A DNA stretch of 64,000 nucleotides from assembly GCF_027531025.1 (NCBI RefSeq), contig NZ_JAPZQX010000001.1:33590-97589 (forward strand), in the 5' to 3' direction. Source of the stretch: Novosphingobium sp. (GTDB taxonomy: Bacteria > Pseudomonadota > Alphaproteobacteria > Sphingomonadales > Sphingomonadaceae). The notes under the pieces were generated by a model, which saw only the letters and a program-made list of their open reading frames with translations, had not been told where the DNA came from and did no database searches. The stretch's first letter is position 1; every line of letters starts with the position of its first letter. Both the position numbers and the translations under genes were made by a program. Of this stretch, positions 1 through 9,308 are shown in pieces.

Positions 1-948
1 GCGCACGAGGTTCGCCCGGCACTGGTCCAGATCGAGGAGCTGGCCCCCGGCGATTATGACGTTGTCTGGAAACGTCCGGTGGTGGGCGACCTGGCGCTGC
101 GGCTGAATCCGCGCCTGTCGGGTGGGGCGCTGGAGCAGAAGCCGTCAATCCAGCCTGGCCCCGGCTTTGCCACCTATCGCTGGAAAGTGCGCGGGGGGGC
201 GCCGCTCGAAGGGCAGACGCTGGAAATCGATGGCCTGGCCCAGAGCGTCACTGAAACCCTGGTGCGGGTGAAGCTGGCCGACGGGCGCAGTTTCGACTGG
301 ACCCTGCGGCCATCCTCACCCCGGCTGGTGCTCGATTTCTCCGAGCCCGCCGGGGTCGCGTTGCCGGGCTACCTCGTACTGGGGGTGGAGCATATCCTCT
401 TGGGCTTCGATCACCTGCTGTTCGTGCTGGCGCTGCTGATGCTGGTTGGCCGGGGCTGGCAGATCGTCAAGGTGATCACCGCCTTCACGATTGCCCACAG
501 CCTGACGCTCGGCCTCACCGTGTTCGGCTATGTCTCGCTCGATACCGGCGCGCTCGAAGCACTGATCGCGCTCAGCATCGTCTTCCTCGCTGTCGAGTTG
601 GTCACCACGACGACGGACCGGTCGACGCTGACCCGCCGCTATCCCTGGCTGGTGGCTTTCGCCTTCGGCCTGCTCCACGGCATGGGCTTTGCCAGCGCCC
701 TGGCCAGCATCGGCTTGCCCGCCGATGCCGTTCCAGAAGCGCTGCTGCTGTTCAACATCGGCGTCGAGCTGGGGCAACTGGCCTTTATCATGACCATGCT
801 CGGGCTGGCTTCGCTCGCCCTGCGCTTCCTGCCACAGCGGCGCTGGGGCGAAGCGCTGGTACAACGCGGTCCGGCGCTGATGACCAATGCGATCGGCGGC
901 CTGGCCGGCTACTGGCTGATCGAGCGGACCTGGTCGGCGCTGGCCTGA
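1..948 (+). CDS. HupE/UreJ-family membrane protein (5' end outside window)
   Basis: The reading frame is open from base 1 and starts with A-H-E-V-R-P, the usual beginning of the mature HupE/UreJ_2 protein just after its signal peptide, so the true start and signal peptide lie upstream of the window. About 110 residues of periplasmic domain are followed by several membrane helices. The family signature is visible: a G-x-E-H-I-L-x-G-x-D-H-L-L-F stretch and then T-A-F-T-I-A-H-S. In known relatives this membrane domain is linked to nickel or cobalt handling, but many family members lie far from any metalloenzyme and have no proven role. No hydrogenase or urease gene is seen here. The 3' end overlaps the convergent acyl-CoA ligase gene by 40 bp. 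Confidence 0.85.
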   Translation, partial: AHEVRPALVQIEELAPGDYDVVWKRPVVGDLALRLNPRLSGGALEQKPSIQPGPGFATYRWKVRGGAPLEGQTLEIDGLAQSVTETLVRVKLADGRSFDWTLRPSSPRLVLDFSEPAGVALPGYLVLGVEHILLGFDHLLFVLALLMLVGRGWQIVKVITAFTIAHSLTLGLTVFGYVSLDTGALEALIALSIVFLAVELVTTTTDRSTLTRRYPWLVAFAFGLLHGMGFASALASIGLPADAVPEALLLFNIGVELGQLAFIMTMLGLASLALRFLPQRRWGEALVQRGPALMTNAIGGLAGYWLIERTWSALA

Positions 949-2615
949 TCGGCGGCCAGCAGCGCCGCGCGGACCTCGCGCTTGAGGAGCTTGCCGGAAG
1001 CCGTGCGCGGGAAGGGTTCGGGCCAGAACTCGATCCGGCGCGGTAGTTCGAAGGGCGCGAGCTTGCCTTTGACGAAGGCCACCAGTTCATCCCGTTCAAC
1101 CGGCGCGGCCAGGAACAGGCAGGCGGCCACTTCTTCGCCCAGCCGTTCGTCGGGTATACCGAACACGGTCGCCTCGCGCACCGCCGGGTGTTCCAGCAGC
1201 GCGGCCTCGATCTTGCCGCAACCGATGTTCTCGCCGCCGCGGATGATCAGGTCCTTCAGCCGGTCGACGATCCGGACATAGCCATTGGCGTCAATCGTGG
1301 CCTGGTCCCCGGTGCGGAACCATTCGCCATCAAAGGCCTCGGCATCGGCGTCCGGCCGCCGCCAATAGCTGCGCACCACCGATGTGCCGCGCACCTGCAG
1401 CTCGCCCGGTTCGCCGGACGGCAGTTCGCGGCCCGCCTCATCGACCACGCGCAGGTCGAGCACGGCGGAGACCTGGCCGACCGTATCGGCGTGATCGACA
1501 TAGTCCTGCCCCCGGATGCCGGTGCCGATGGCATTGGTTTCGGTCATGCCCCAGCCGGTCACCGGCATGGCCCCCGCCAGCTGGCTGGCAATAGCCCGCA
1601 CCTGCTCCGGCGCGCGGGCCGCCCCGCCGCCACCCAGCACCTGCAAGCCCGGCAGGCCGATCCCGCGGCGCTGCGCTTCGTTCAGCAGGTCACCGGTAAC
1701 GGCAGACGGCGCGTTGACATGGGTAATCCCCTCGCGCTCGATCAGGGCGATCGCTTCGGCCGGGTCCCACTTGTGCATGCTCACCAGCTTGCGCTGCGCC
1801 CGGAACGAGCTGAGGTAGACCGCGTGCAGCCCGGTGACGTGGAACAGCGGGATCGCGAGCAGCGCCGCCTGGGCCGTCGGCCCTGGTGTCACCCCGGCGC
1901 GCAGGTTGGCGACCTGGGTATCGAGTTCCCATGACAGCAGCGCGCTGATGATGTTGCGATGGGTCGATGGCACGCCTTTGGGATGGCCGGTCGAACCCGA
2001 AGTATAGAGGATCGTGGCAAGATCGTCGCTGGCGGGGGCCTGCTCCGGCATGGGCGCAGCGCGATAGGCCGCGATCAGGTCATCGAAGGCCAGCGCCGTG
2101 CCGCGCCGTTCTGCCGGGGTGCGCACCGCCACCAGCGGCACCGGCACCGGCGCACCCGCCGCCTGCCAGCCGGCCAACCGCTCCGCATCGACAATCAGCA
2201 CGCGCGGCTCGGTATCGCGCACGGCGTGGGCCAGCTCGTCGGCCGGCCAGTGGGAATTGGCGGCAACGGCCACCGCCCCGATGGCGGTGATCGCCTGGAA
2301 CGCGATCATCCATTCCGGGTAATTGCGCAGCGAGATCGCCACCCGGTCACCCGCAGCCACGCCGAACCGGTCAACCAGCGCGGCGGCGAAGGCGCTGGTC
2401 TGCTGCCAGCTTTCGGCAAAGGTCAGGCGGCTGTCGCCAAAGACGATGAAGGGCTGGTCGCTGACCGCCCCGGCATAGATCTCGCGCAGGCTGGCCGGCG
2501 CGTTGCGGAACACCCGCTGGCGGCGTCCGGCAATCTCCTGCCAGACGATTTCCAGCGGCATGCCCGGCCCCGCAAGCTGGCGAATTGCCTCAATTTTGCT
2601 GATCGGATTGCCCAC
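909..2615 (-). CDS. AMP-dependent acyl-CoA synthetase/ligase (ANL superfamily)
   Basis: Activates a carboxylic acid to its acyl-CoA with ATP. The ANL core motifs appear in order: the phosphate-binding stretch T-S-G-S-T-G-H-P-K-G, T-G-W-G-M-T-E-T-N, the hinge segment W-F-R-T-G-D with D-R-L-K-D-L-I, and near the C terminus the catalytic lysine in P-R-T-A-S-G-K. The gene diverges from an acyl-CoA dehydrogenase, so a role in fatty or aromatic acid catabolism is likely; substrate unknown. I prefer a GTG start at 2615 (568 aa). The alternative ATG at 2657 lies inside the 18-bp palindrome, which is better explained as an operator than as coding DNA, and the family usually starts close to the I-E-A-I-R-Q stretch. 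The start remains uncertain. Confidence 0.9.
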   Translation of the reverse strand: MGNPISKIEAIRQLAGPGMPLEIVWQEIAGRRQRVFRNAPASLREIYAGAVSDQPFIVFGDSRLTFAESWQQTSAFAAALVDRFGVAAGDRVAISLRNYPEWMIAFQAITAIGAVAVAANSHWPADELAHAVRDTEPRVLIVDAERLAGWQAAGAPVPVPLVAVRTPAERRGTALAFDDLIAAYRAAPMPEQAPASDDLATILYTSGSTGHPKGVPSTHRNIISALLSWELDTQVANLRAGVTPGPTAQAALLAIPLFHVTGLHAVYLSSFRAQRKLVSMHKWDPAEAIALIEREGITHVNAPSAVTGDLLNEAQRRGIGLPGLQVLGGGGAARAPEQVRAIASQLAGAMPVTGWGMTETNAIGTGIRGQDYVDHADTVGQVSAVLDLRVVDEAGRELPSGEPGELQVRGTSVVRSYWRRPDADAEAFDGEWFRTGDQATIDANGYVRIVDRLKDLIIRGGENIGCGKIEAALLEHPAVREATVFGIPDERLGEEVAACLFLAAPVERDELVAFVKGKLAPFELPRRIEFWPEPFPRTASGKLLKREVRAALLAADQASADQVRSISQ

Positions 2616-2648
2616 CGCCGCACATCCCGTCTTGCCCCACCGGCAAAA

Positions 2649-2666
2649 TGATACCATATGGTATCA
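2649..2666. promoter_or_regulatory. 18-bp perfect palindrome between divergent acyl-CoA genes, probable operator
   Basis: TGATACCATATGGTATCA is a perfect inverted repeat lying between the starts of the acyl-CoA ligase (leftward) and the acyl-CoA dehydrogenase (rightward). Length and symmetry fit the dimer-binding site of a GntR- or TetR-type repressor that controls both genes. No such regulator is encoded nearby. The assignment as an operator is inference; the symmetry is read directly. Confidence 0.6.
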
Positions 2667-2831
2667 AATAGCAAGAGCCGGATTTGCTGTTGGCAATGTT
2701 GTTGCGGTAACTGGCCGCCGGAATTTCCAATTGCGCCCGCCAGGGTCGCATGCTGGACCAGATCGATCATGCATCCCATGGGTGCAGCGTGTAACATCCG
2801 GAGTCTCACCTCCACCTTACGGGAAACGGCC

Positions 2832-4154
2832 ATGGCAGACCACTCATCCACTCCCTCGCCTTCGGGCTTCGGCTTCAATCCGCGCGATCCGCTGAACGAT
2901 CTGCGGATGTCGGAAGCCGCCATCCCGCTTTATGAGAAGGTCCGCGATTTCGTCCGCGACGTGGTGGAGCCGATGAGCGTGGAATTCCACCGCCTTGGCG
3001 CCGGGCGCCCCGATCCCTGGCAATATGCCCCGGGCCAGCTTGAAGTGCTGGAAGCGGCCAAGGACAAGGCCAAGGCCGCTGGCCTGTGGAACTTCTTCCT
3101 GCCCAATGCCGAAACCGGCGAGGGGCTGTCCAACCTCGACTATGCCTACATCGCCTTCGAACTCGGCAAGAACGAGCTGGCCTCGCAGGTGATGAACTGC
3201 AGCGCGCCCGATACCGGCAACATGGAAGTGCTGGAACGGGTCGGCACACCTGCACAGAAGGAACAGTGGCTGAAGCCGCTGCTGGAAGGCAAGATCCGCT
3301 CCGCTTTCGCCATGACCGAGCCCGACATGGCCTCGTCCGATGCCAAGAACATCCGCTGCCAAGCCGTGCTGCAGGGCAACGAATACGTCATCAATGGCGA
3401 GAAGCACTATATCTCGGGCGCGGGCGATCCGCGCTGCAAGATCATGATCGTGATGGTCCAGACCAATCCCGATGCGCCCACCAACCGCCAGCAATCGCAG
3501 ATCCTGGTGCCGATGGACACGCCGGGCGTCACCGTGGTCGGGCCGATGAACGTGTTCGGCGATCCCGATGCCCCGCACGGCCATATGCACATCGTGTTCG
3601 AGAACGTGCGAGTGCCCAAAGAGAACATGCTGCTGGGCGAAGGGCGCGGGTTCGAGATTTCGCAGCTGCGGCTGGGGCCGGGCCGGATCCACCACTGCAT
3701 GCGCGCGATTGGCCGGGCCGAGAAGGCGCTGGACCTGATGGTGCAGCGCGGGACCGAACGCGTTGCCTTCGGCAAGCCGATCATCCAGCTGGGCGGCAAT
3801 ATCGAGAAGATCAGCCGCGCCCGGATCGAGATCGAATCGATGCGGCTGATGGTGCTGAAGGCGGCCAAGGCGATGGACGTGCTGGGCAACCGCGAGGCGC
3901 GGGTGTGGATCCACATGGTCAAGGCACTGGTGCCCGAACGGGTCTGCGACATCATCGATCAGGCGATCCAGATGTACGGCGCGCTGGGCGTCTCGCAGAA
4001 GACCCCGCTGGCCGCGCTCTATACCAAGTCGCGCACCCTGCGGATCGCCGATGGCCCCGACGAGGTGCACCACATGGTGGTGGGCCGCAACGAGCTGAAC
4101 GTGGTGCGCGATACCGCGGCCGATCCCTCGATCGCGGCGGTGTTCCGCAACTAG
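2832..4154 (+). CDS. acyl-CoA dehydrogenase family protein
   Basis: FAD-dependent alpha,beta-dehydrogenation of an acyl-CoA thioester, 440 aa. The middle domain carries the flavin-contact segment F-A-M-T-E-P-D-M-A-S-S-D and the C-terminal helical domain carries an arginine-containing R-I-H-H-C-M-R stretch. The long form (over 430 aa, with [12 protein letters not shown]) matches the gene at 50161 and resembles the ACAD10/11-like group. I start at ATG 2832 (M-A-D-H-S); the frame is open back to 2658, but that part is cysteine-rich and unlike the family, and it begins in the operator palindrome. This leaves a leader of about 165 nt. The stop codon shares a CTAG with the convergent formylglycine-generating enzyme gene. 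Confidence 0.92.
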   Translation: MADHSSTPSPSGFGFNPRDPLNDLRMSEAAIPLYEKVRDFVRDVVEPMSVEFHRLGAGRPDPWQYAPGQLEVLEAAKDKAKAAGLWNFFLPNAETGEGLSNLDYAYIAFELGKNELASQVMNCSAPDTGNMEVLERVGTPAQKEQWLKPLLEGKIRSAFAMTEPDMASSDAKNIRCQAVLQGNEYVINGEKHYISGAGDPRCKIMIVMVQTNPDAPTNRQQSQILVPMDTPGVTVVGPMNVFGDPDAPHGHMHIVFENVRVPKENMLLGEGRGFEISQLRLGPGRIHHCMRAIGRAEKALDLMVQRGTERVAFGKPIIQLGGNIEKISRARIEIESMRLMVLKAAKAMDVLGNREARVWIHMVKALVPERVCDIIDQAIQMYGALGVSQKTPLAALYTKSRTLRIADGPDEVHHMVVGRNELNVVRDTAADPSIAAVFRN

Positions 4155-5116
4155 CCTGCGGGCACGCGCCGGACGCAGCGAAAGCCGATGTGGCTGGTGG
4201 CGGTGTCGATCATTTCCGGGTGACGCGCCGCCGGGCGGAACCGCTGGCAATGGTTCAGCGCGCATAGGTGCGATCCGCCTTTCAGCACCTTGCGCCCGAT
4301 CCGGATCTCCGGCTGGGCCGGATCGAAGCTGTCACGCAGCTTGCCGCCGCGCGGATTGCTGATCGCGCAGCAGGCCTGGCCATGCTTCTTCTTCGGCGCG
4401 GCAGGATGTTCGCTCCACCAGTCGGCTGTCCATTCCCAGACATTGCCGACCATGTCGTAAAGCCCGTGGCCATTGGGCGGGAAGCTGCGCACTGGCGAGG
4501 TCCGCTCCCAGCCATCCTCGCGCGTGTTGGCAAAAGGGAACAGCCCCTGCCAGTAATTGGCCAGCATCTTGCCCTCGGGCGCAAGTTCGTCACCCCAGGC
4601 GAACTCCTTGCCTTCCAGCCCGCCGCGTGCGGCAAATTCGTGCTCGGCCTCGGTCGGCAGGTCCTTGCCGACCCACTTCGCATAGGCCTCGGCATCGGCC
4701 CAGGCGACCTGGACCACCGGATGGTCCCAGAGCTCGAGACTGTCGAGGTCGCTGTCTGGCCCCAGCGGGTGACGCCAGTCCGCCCCCGGGGTGAAGCGCC
4801 ACCAGTGGTGATACTCGGCCAGCGGGACCGGCCCGGCCGTCTTGGTGAAGACCAGCGATCCGGGCTGGGCATATTCGGGCAGCATCCCCGGATAGTCCTT
4901 CGGATCGGGCGCGATCTCGGCCAGGGTGACATGGCCGGTCGCCGCGACAAAGCGCGCGAATTCCCGGTTGGTGACCGGGGTTTCATCGATCCAGAAGCCA
5001 TCCACCTTCACCCGGCGCAGCGGGCGCTCTTCCGGATAGAAGGCTTCCGAACCCATGGTGAAGGTGCCGCCGGGGATAAACCGCATTCCGGCTGGATCGG
5101 CGTGATCGGCGGTCAT
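4151..5116 (-). CDS. formylglycine-generating enzyme (FGE-sulfatase) family protein
   Basis: FGE-type fold, 321 aa. The N-terminal G-G-T-F-T-M-G-S-E, the G-N-V-W-E-W-T segment and the C-terminal G-F-R-C-V-R are all present. The two cysteines that bind copper in true FGE and oxidise the sulfatase cysteine to formylglycine are conserved as C285-x4-C290 in G-G-S-H-L-C...C-Q-R-F, so this copy could be catalytic rather than a binding-only relative. No sulfatase is encoded in the window. It is transcribed divergently from the SLOG-like membrane protein with 154 bp between them. FGE domains without a sulfatase are also known as partners in bacterial conflict and signalling loci, which fits these neighbours. 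Start chosen at M-T-A-D-H; longer forms read into non-conserved sequence. Confidence 0.88.
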   Translation of the reverse strand: MTADHADPAGMRFIPGGTFTMGSEAFYPEERPLRRVKVDGFWIDETPVTNREFARFVAATGHVTLAEIAPDPKDYPGMLPEYAQPGSLVFTKTAGPVPLAEYHHWWRFTPGADWRHPLGPDSDLDSLELWDHPVVQVAWADAEAYAKWVGKDLPTEAEHEFAARGGLEGKEFAWGDELAPEGKMLANYWQGLFPFANTREDGWERTSPVRSFPPNGHGLYDMVGNVWEWTADWWSEHPAAPKKKHGQACCAISNPRGGKLRDSFDPAQPEIRIGRKVLKGGSHLCALNHCQRFRPAARHPEMIDTATSHIGFRCVRRVPAG

Positions 5117-5270
5117 GGTTCCTCTGGCCCGGTACGCCGCCGCTGCGGCCGACGTGGCCGCACCATTCACCATCCCGGCAATGTGGGCAAGGCCGCCTGT
5201 TCCCGCTTGTGAAAGCGCGATCCGGGCGATAGCCCTGTCTCCCACGCAAGGAGGGCGGTCCGGACCGGGC

Positions 5271-7244
5271 ATGGGGGTCAACGGCACCAGTGAAATCGGC
5301 TTGAGCGCCCCGCAACCGGTGCTCGATGTGGGGGTAACCGGCCATCGCAGCCGCCACCCCGTGTTCTCCGCCAACAGCGAGGCCATTGCCGCGACCCTGG
5401 CTGACCTGCTCGGGTCGATCGAGCGGATCGCCAGCGAAACGGGACCCTCCAGCGCCCCGGCCCGGCTCCACTCGCTGCTCGCCTATGGGGCGGACATGAT
5501 GGCGGTGGGGGCTGCAACGGCGCGGGGCTGGCCCGTGGCGGCGCCGCTGCCGTTCGGGAGTCGGCTCAACCTGGCGATCAATGCCCAGCCCTCCAACCTT
5601 GATGACATGGAGCGGTTGCTGGCCGGGGCGGAACCCGAGGAACCCGAAGTGGCGCAGCGCGCTGCCGAGATCCGCCAGGGCGGCAAGCAGGTGGGCATCT
5701 TCGAACTGGCCGAGCAGGACGCCGCGGTCGAAGACCTCTATCGCCGCCATCTGGGCGATCCCGCCGATCCGGCCGCCCAGCAGGCCTTCTACGCGCTCTG
5801 CTCCGATCGCGCCGCCATGGCCGCGCGGGTCATGATCGAGCATTCCGACCTGCTGATCGGGATCTGGGACGGCGAAACGCGCGGGGCGATCGGCGGCACC
5901 CGGCATACGATCGAGGCGGCGCTGGAGCTGGGCGTTCCGGTGGTCTGGATCGACGCGCGCCAGCCGGCCGGATGGCGCGTGCTTCACGCGGCCGAGGAAC
6001 TGGCCGGGATCGGGCGCCGGGAGGCGCTGGAGCGCGACGAGGCCGGCCTGCGCGCGGTTATCGGCGACGCCCTGCTGCCGTCCGGGGACAGCTGGCAACG
6101 GGCCCGCGGGCACGAGCGCTGGCGGCCCCGGAGCAATCCGTTGCTGCAGGCCTATCGCCGGATCGAAACCCTGTTTGGCGAGCCCTGGCAGCGCCCGTTC
6201 CGCTCCCTGACCCAGCGCTATGAGAACCCCGAAGCCATCGTGCGGGGCAGCGCGGCGCCCCTGCTGGCAGCGGTGGCCGCCCTGCCCGGCGGCGATCCCG
6301 CGATCCCGGACAGGATTGCGACCGGCGTCCTCAAGCCGTTTGCCTGGACCGATGGCCTCTCGACCTGGCTGGCCGATGCCTATCGCGGATCGATGGTACT
6401 GAGCTTCTTCCTGTCCGCCTTCGCGATCGTTGGCGGGATTGCCTATCTGCCGGTGGCGACGGTCGATCAGAAATGGGCCTTTGCCTTGTTCGAGTTCGCC
6501 TTGCTGGCGGCGATCATCGGCATTTTCATCATGGGCAAGCGGCTGCGCTGGCATCAGCGCTGGTTCGCGATGCGCCGGGTGGCCGAGTATTTCCGGCACG
6601 CGCCGATCATGCTGCTGCTGGGCGCGGCGCGATCGACCGGGCGCTGGCCGCGCGGAACGGGCGGGAACTGGCCCGAATGGTACGCGCGCCATGCCTTGCG
6701 GACGATCGGCCTGCCGCAGATGCGGGTTACGGCCCCATTCCTGCGGGCCGCGCTGGAACTGATGCGCGACCATCACATCGAACCGCAGCGGCACTATCAT
6801 CTCGCCAAGGCAGACCGCCTGCACCGGGCGCAGCACAATCTCGACCGCCTGTCGGAAAGCCTGTTCGTGCTCGCCGTGCTGTCGGTCGCCTGTTACCTGG
6901 TGATCGAGCTGGGGGCCGCGCTGGGCTGGCTGCCCCGCCACCTGCCGCACGATGTCGCCAAGGCCTTCACCTTTGTCGGCGTCCTGCTGCCGACCCTCGG
7001 CGGGGCCTTCGCCGGGGTGCATTACTTCGGGGACTTCGAGCGGTTCGCCGGCATTTCGGAAGTGACCGCGGAAAAGCTGGGCGACGTGGCGGTGCGGATC
7101 GCCATCCTGCTCGACGCACCCGATGCCGACATCAGCTATGCCAGCGTTTCGGCCCTGGCCCATGCGATCGACGAAATCGTGGTGGACGAGATCGAAAACT
7201 GGCAATCTGTCTTTGGCGGGAAGCACATAACGGTTCCGGTCTGA
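5271..7244 (+). CDS. membrane protein with N-terminal SLOG-like (LOG/Rossmann) domain
   Basis: Not a named family to me. Residues about 15-250 begin with V-G-V-T-G-H-R, the first-strand motif of the SLOG superfamily, and later show L-L-I-G-I-W-D-G followed by G-G-T-R-H-T-I-E-A-A and V-P-V-V-W-I-D, the order of strands and the GG-T-x-x-x-x-E-type loop of that fold. SLOG domains bind or process nucleotides. The C-terminal half has four predicted membrane helices as two hairpins, about 376-394, 401-421, 531-552 and 564-586, with a charged linker between. A nucleotide-sensing domain fused to a membrane module is typical of predicted pore or membrane effectors. ATG 5271 (657 aa) is the most likely start; an AAGGAGG lies 16 nt upstream, which is long spacing. 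Two protease genes follow after 36 and 48 bp, suggesting an operon. Confidence 0.6.
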   Translation: MGVNGTSEIGLSAPQPVLDVGVTGHRSRHPVFSANSEAIAATLADLLGSIERIASETGPSSAPARLHSLLAYGADMMAVGAATARGWPVAAPLPFGSRLNLAINAQPSNLDDMERLLAGAEPEEPEVAQRAAEIRQGGKQVGIFELAEQDAAVEDLYRRHLGDPADPAAQQAFYALCSDRAAMAARVMIEHSDLLIGIWDGETRGAIGGTRHTIEAALELGVPVVWIDARQPAGWRVLHAAEELAGIGRREALERDEAGLRAVIGDALLPSGDSWQRARGHERWRPRSNPLLQAYRRIETLFGEPWQRPFRSLTQRYENPEAIVRGSAAPLLAAVAALPGGDPAIPDRIATGVLKPFAWTDGLSTWLADAYRGSMVLSFFLSAFAIVGGIAYLPVATVDQKWAFALFEFALLAAIIGIFIMGKRLRWHQRWFAMRRVAEYFRHAPIMLLLGAARSTGRWPRGTGGNWPEWYARHALRTIGLPQMRVTAPFLRAALELMRDHHIEPQRHYHLAKADRLHRAQHNLDRLSESLFVLAVLSVACYLVIELGAALGWLPRHLPHDVAKAFTFVGVLLPTLGGAFAGVHYFGDFERFAGISEVTAEKLGDVAVRIAILLDAPDADISYASVSALAHAIDEIVVDEIENWQSVFGGKHITVPV

Positions 7245-7280
7245 CCAGCCGGAAAGGGCCAGTCAGCTTGGGGGGGTGAC

Positions 7281-9260
7281 ATGGGGCAAGCAGATCTTAT
7301 CGGGAAGGTTCTCCACTCGCTGGCCATCCCAACGCTTGTCATGATCGCGGCGCCGGTGTGGGCGGAGCAGTCCCAATCCCAAGGTCCGGCCGACCAGTCC
7401 GTGGCCACCAAAGCCGGGGAGCGCTGTGATCCGCTGGGGGACGAACGGACAGTTTGCCCAGGTGACCCGCGCCTGCGGATCGGGTTGCGGGACAATCTGG
7501 GCGAAGCGCTGCCAAAACTGGAGGCAATTGTCCGCGGGCACCCAAGGGTCAAGCTGGGATGGCCGGCGCGGTTTGAGATATCGCGCTATCTCGAATACCC
7601 GAAGCTGGTCGGGCTGGCCGACATGGGACGGGGGACAGAAGCCAACAACGGCTTCGTGTATCCCGGAATGACATATCTCAACTCGACCTATCCGGGATAC
7701 AATCCCGATCCTGTGGTGATTGGCTATGCGGAGGATCCCGATCTGCCCGCGAAGTTCGATCAGGCATTGCGCCTGATCGAACGGGTTGGCGCCTTGAACG
7801 CACTGGTTGATGGCAGTGCCGGCGGTGACGACCAGCCCTATGCCTTTTGCCTCGAGCCCCAGGGTCAGGATTGCCCGGCCAATGGAGAATCCGAGATCAG
7901 GGAGGTCGATCCCCAGATCGACTGGACCATCGGCCTGCGCAACCAGAGCAGCCAGCCGCGCTATTTCTATGTTCTGGCCATCAATCCCGACAATGAACTG
8001 CGCGTCCTGCTGACCCCTTACGATGGCGATGGCCTTGCCCTGCAACCCGGAGCCCTGCTTGCATCCCGCAATCCCTATTTTGCGCTGCGGGGGCGCACCC
8101 AGTTCTTCGTCGTTGACCGGGCCAAGCCATTCGACCCGCGTCTGCTGGCTCCCGTGCCGGGCAGTCGCGATCTGACCTTCAACTGCGATGGCGGGCTTGA
8201 GCCGGAGCTGTGTTCCGCCTTGACGGGCAAGAACTGGTCGAAGCCCGACGCAGCCACGCTGGAAAATGATGGTCAGACCGTCACCCAGCGAACGATCTAT
8301 TTCGACCGGGAACCGGCCCCCGCCGCGGGCGGAGGCTGGCCGCCGCCGGAAGGCTATGCCCCGTGGCAGGCGCAGATCTATTCCACCCAGACCTACAGCC
8401 GCGAACAGATCGAGGCCGATAGCAGGCTGGGGGTGAACGGCAAGTTCCTGGCCCAGCAGGCGCGCTACCAGCTCTATCACCGCTGCGGCGGCTCGCTGAT
8501 TGCGCCCGACATCGTGCTGACGGCCGCGCATTGCGTGGCCAATGGCGCCGCGGTGGAGGGGGTGAAGGTCCTCACCACGCGCGAGGTGCGGCTGGGCACG
8601 CAGGACCTCAGGGTTCCGGGCGATACCTACCGGATCGCGGCCGTGGTGGTGCACGAAGGTTATCGCGGCGGGCAGCAGCGCGATGACCTGGCCCTGCTGC
8701 GCATTGTCCGCAAGACCGGCAGCAAGGCGCAGGTGCCGATTGTTCTCCCGCATCAGGCGCCGGGTCTGGCGCGGATTGCGCCCAAGGCCCCGCTCAGCGT
8801 GCTGGGCTGGGGCTATACCCGTGTGGTCGAACGCGGCGAGCGGCACGAAGTGACCGAGGACGGTCCGCAGTTCGCCCAACCGCTGTTGCAGAAGGCCGAC
8901 ATGGAAGTGTTCGACACCGAGCGTTGCCGCAAGCTGCGCAGCTATGGCGACATTTACAAGACCATCTGCGCGGTTTCGCTGTCGACCCGCCAGGAGCCAG
9001 GCCATGCCTTCAGCTGCCGCGGCGACAGTGGTGGCCCGATCATCCAGGAACGGGGCCGCACCATCGTCCAGGTCGGGGTGGTATCCGGCGGGGTGGGCTG
9101 CGGCGCCTTCGAGAACGGCCAGCAGAACCCGTCGCGGTTTGTCGATCTCAGGCAATATGCCGGCTGGTTGGAAGCAGCCAAGCGGCGCGTTGCGCAGCTG
9201 TCCGGCACGGTCGAACGGCTGGCCGAACCGGTACCGACGGCAAGCGCGCGCCGACCGTGA
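7281..9260 (+). CDS. secreted S1-family (chymotrypsin-fold) serine protease, copy A
   Basis: 659 aa with an N-terminal signal peptide ending near V-W-A-E. The C-terminal 300 residues are a chymotrypsin-fold protease with the full triad: H417 in L-T-A-A-H-C, D469 in R-D-D-L-A-L-L, S583 in C-R-G-D-S-G-G-P. The residue six before the catalytic serine, which in trypsin is the aspartate that selects Lys/Arg, is phenylalanine, so trypsin-like specificity is not expected. Residues about 200-310 contain a Y-F-Y-V-L-A-I-N-P-D-N-E-L-type segment reminiscent of DUF4384, a domain often attached to caspase-like proteins. The start has a G-rich ribosome site. Paralogue of the next gene; probably periplasmic or secreted. 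Confidence 0.85.
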   Translation: MGQADLIGKVLHSLAIPTLVMIAAPVWAEQSQSQGPADQSVATKAGERCDPLGDERTVCPGDPRLRIGLRDNLGEALPKLEAIVRGHPRVKLGWPARFEISRYLEYPKLVGLADMGRGTEANNGFVYPGMTYLNSTYPGYNPDPVVIGYAEDPDLPAKFDQALRLIERVGALNALVDGSAGGDDQPYAFCLEPQGQDCPANGESEIREVDPQIDWTIGLRNQSSQPRYFYVLAINPDNELRVLLTPYDGDGLALQPGALLASRNPYFALRGRTQFFVVDRAKPFDPRLLAPVPGSRDLTFNCDGGLEPELCSALTGKNWSKPDAATLENDGQTVTQRTIYFDREPAPAAGGGWPPPEGYAPWQAQIYSTQTYSREQIEADSRLGVNGKFLAQQARYQLYHRCGGSLIAPDIVLTAAHCVANGAAVEGVKVLTTREVRLGTQDLRVPGDTYRIAAVVVHEGYRGGQQRDDLALLRIVRKTGSKAQVPIVLPHQAPGLARIAPKAPLSVLGWGYTRVVERGERHEVTEDGPQFAQPLLQKADMEVFDTERCRKLRSYGDIYKTICAVSLSTRQEPGHAFSCRGDSGGPIIQERGRTIVQVGVVSGGVGCGAFENGQQNPSRFVDLRQYAGWLEAAKRRVAQLSGTVERLAEPVPTASARRP

Positions 9261-9308
9261 CCGGCCAGAGGGGCCGATCTTGACCCGGACTGCAGCAGGA
9301 GTGGCAGG

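Noticed and set aside
2658..2831. N-terminal extension of the first acyl-CoA dehydrogenase
   Set aside because: The extension is cysteine-rich, unlike the family, and begins inside the operator palindrome. The ATG at 2832 is better.
4983..7226. Open frame of 747 codons opposite the SLOG-like gene
   Set aside because: The plus-strand frame has a Rossmann-type motif order and membrane helices; the antisense product is low complexity.
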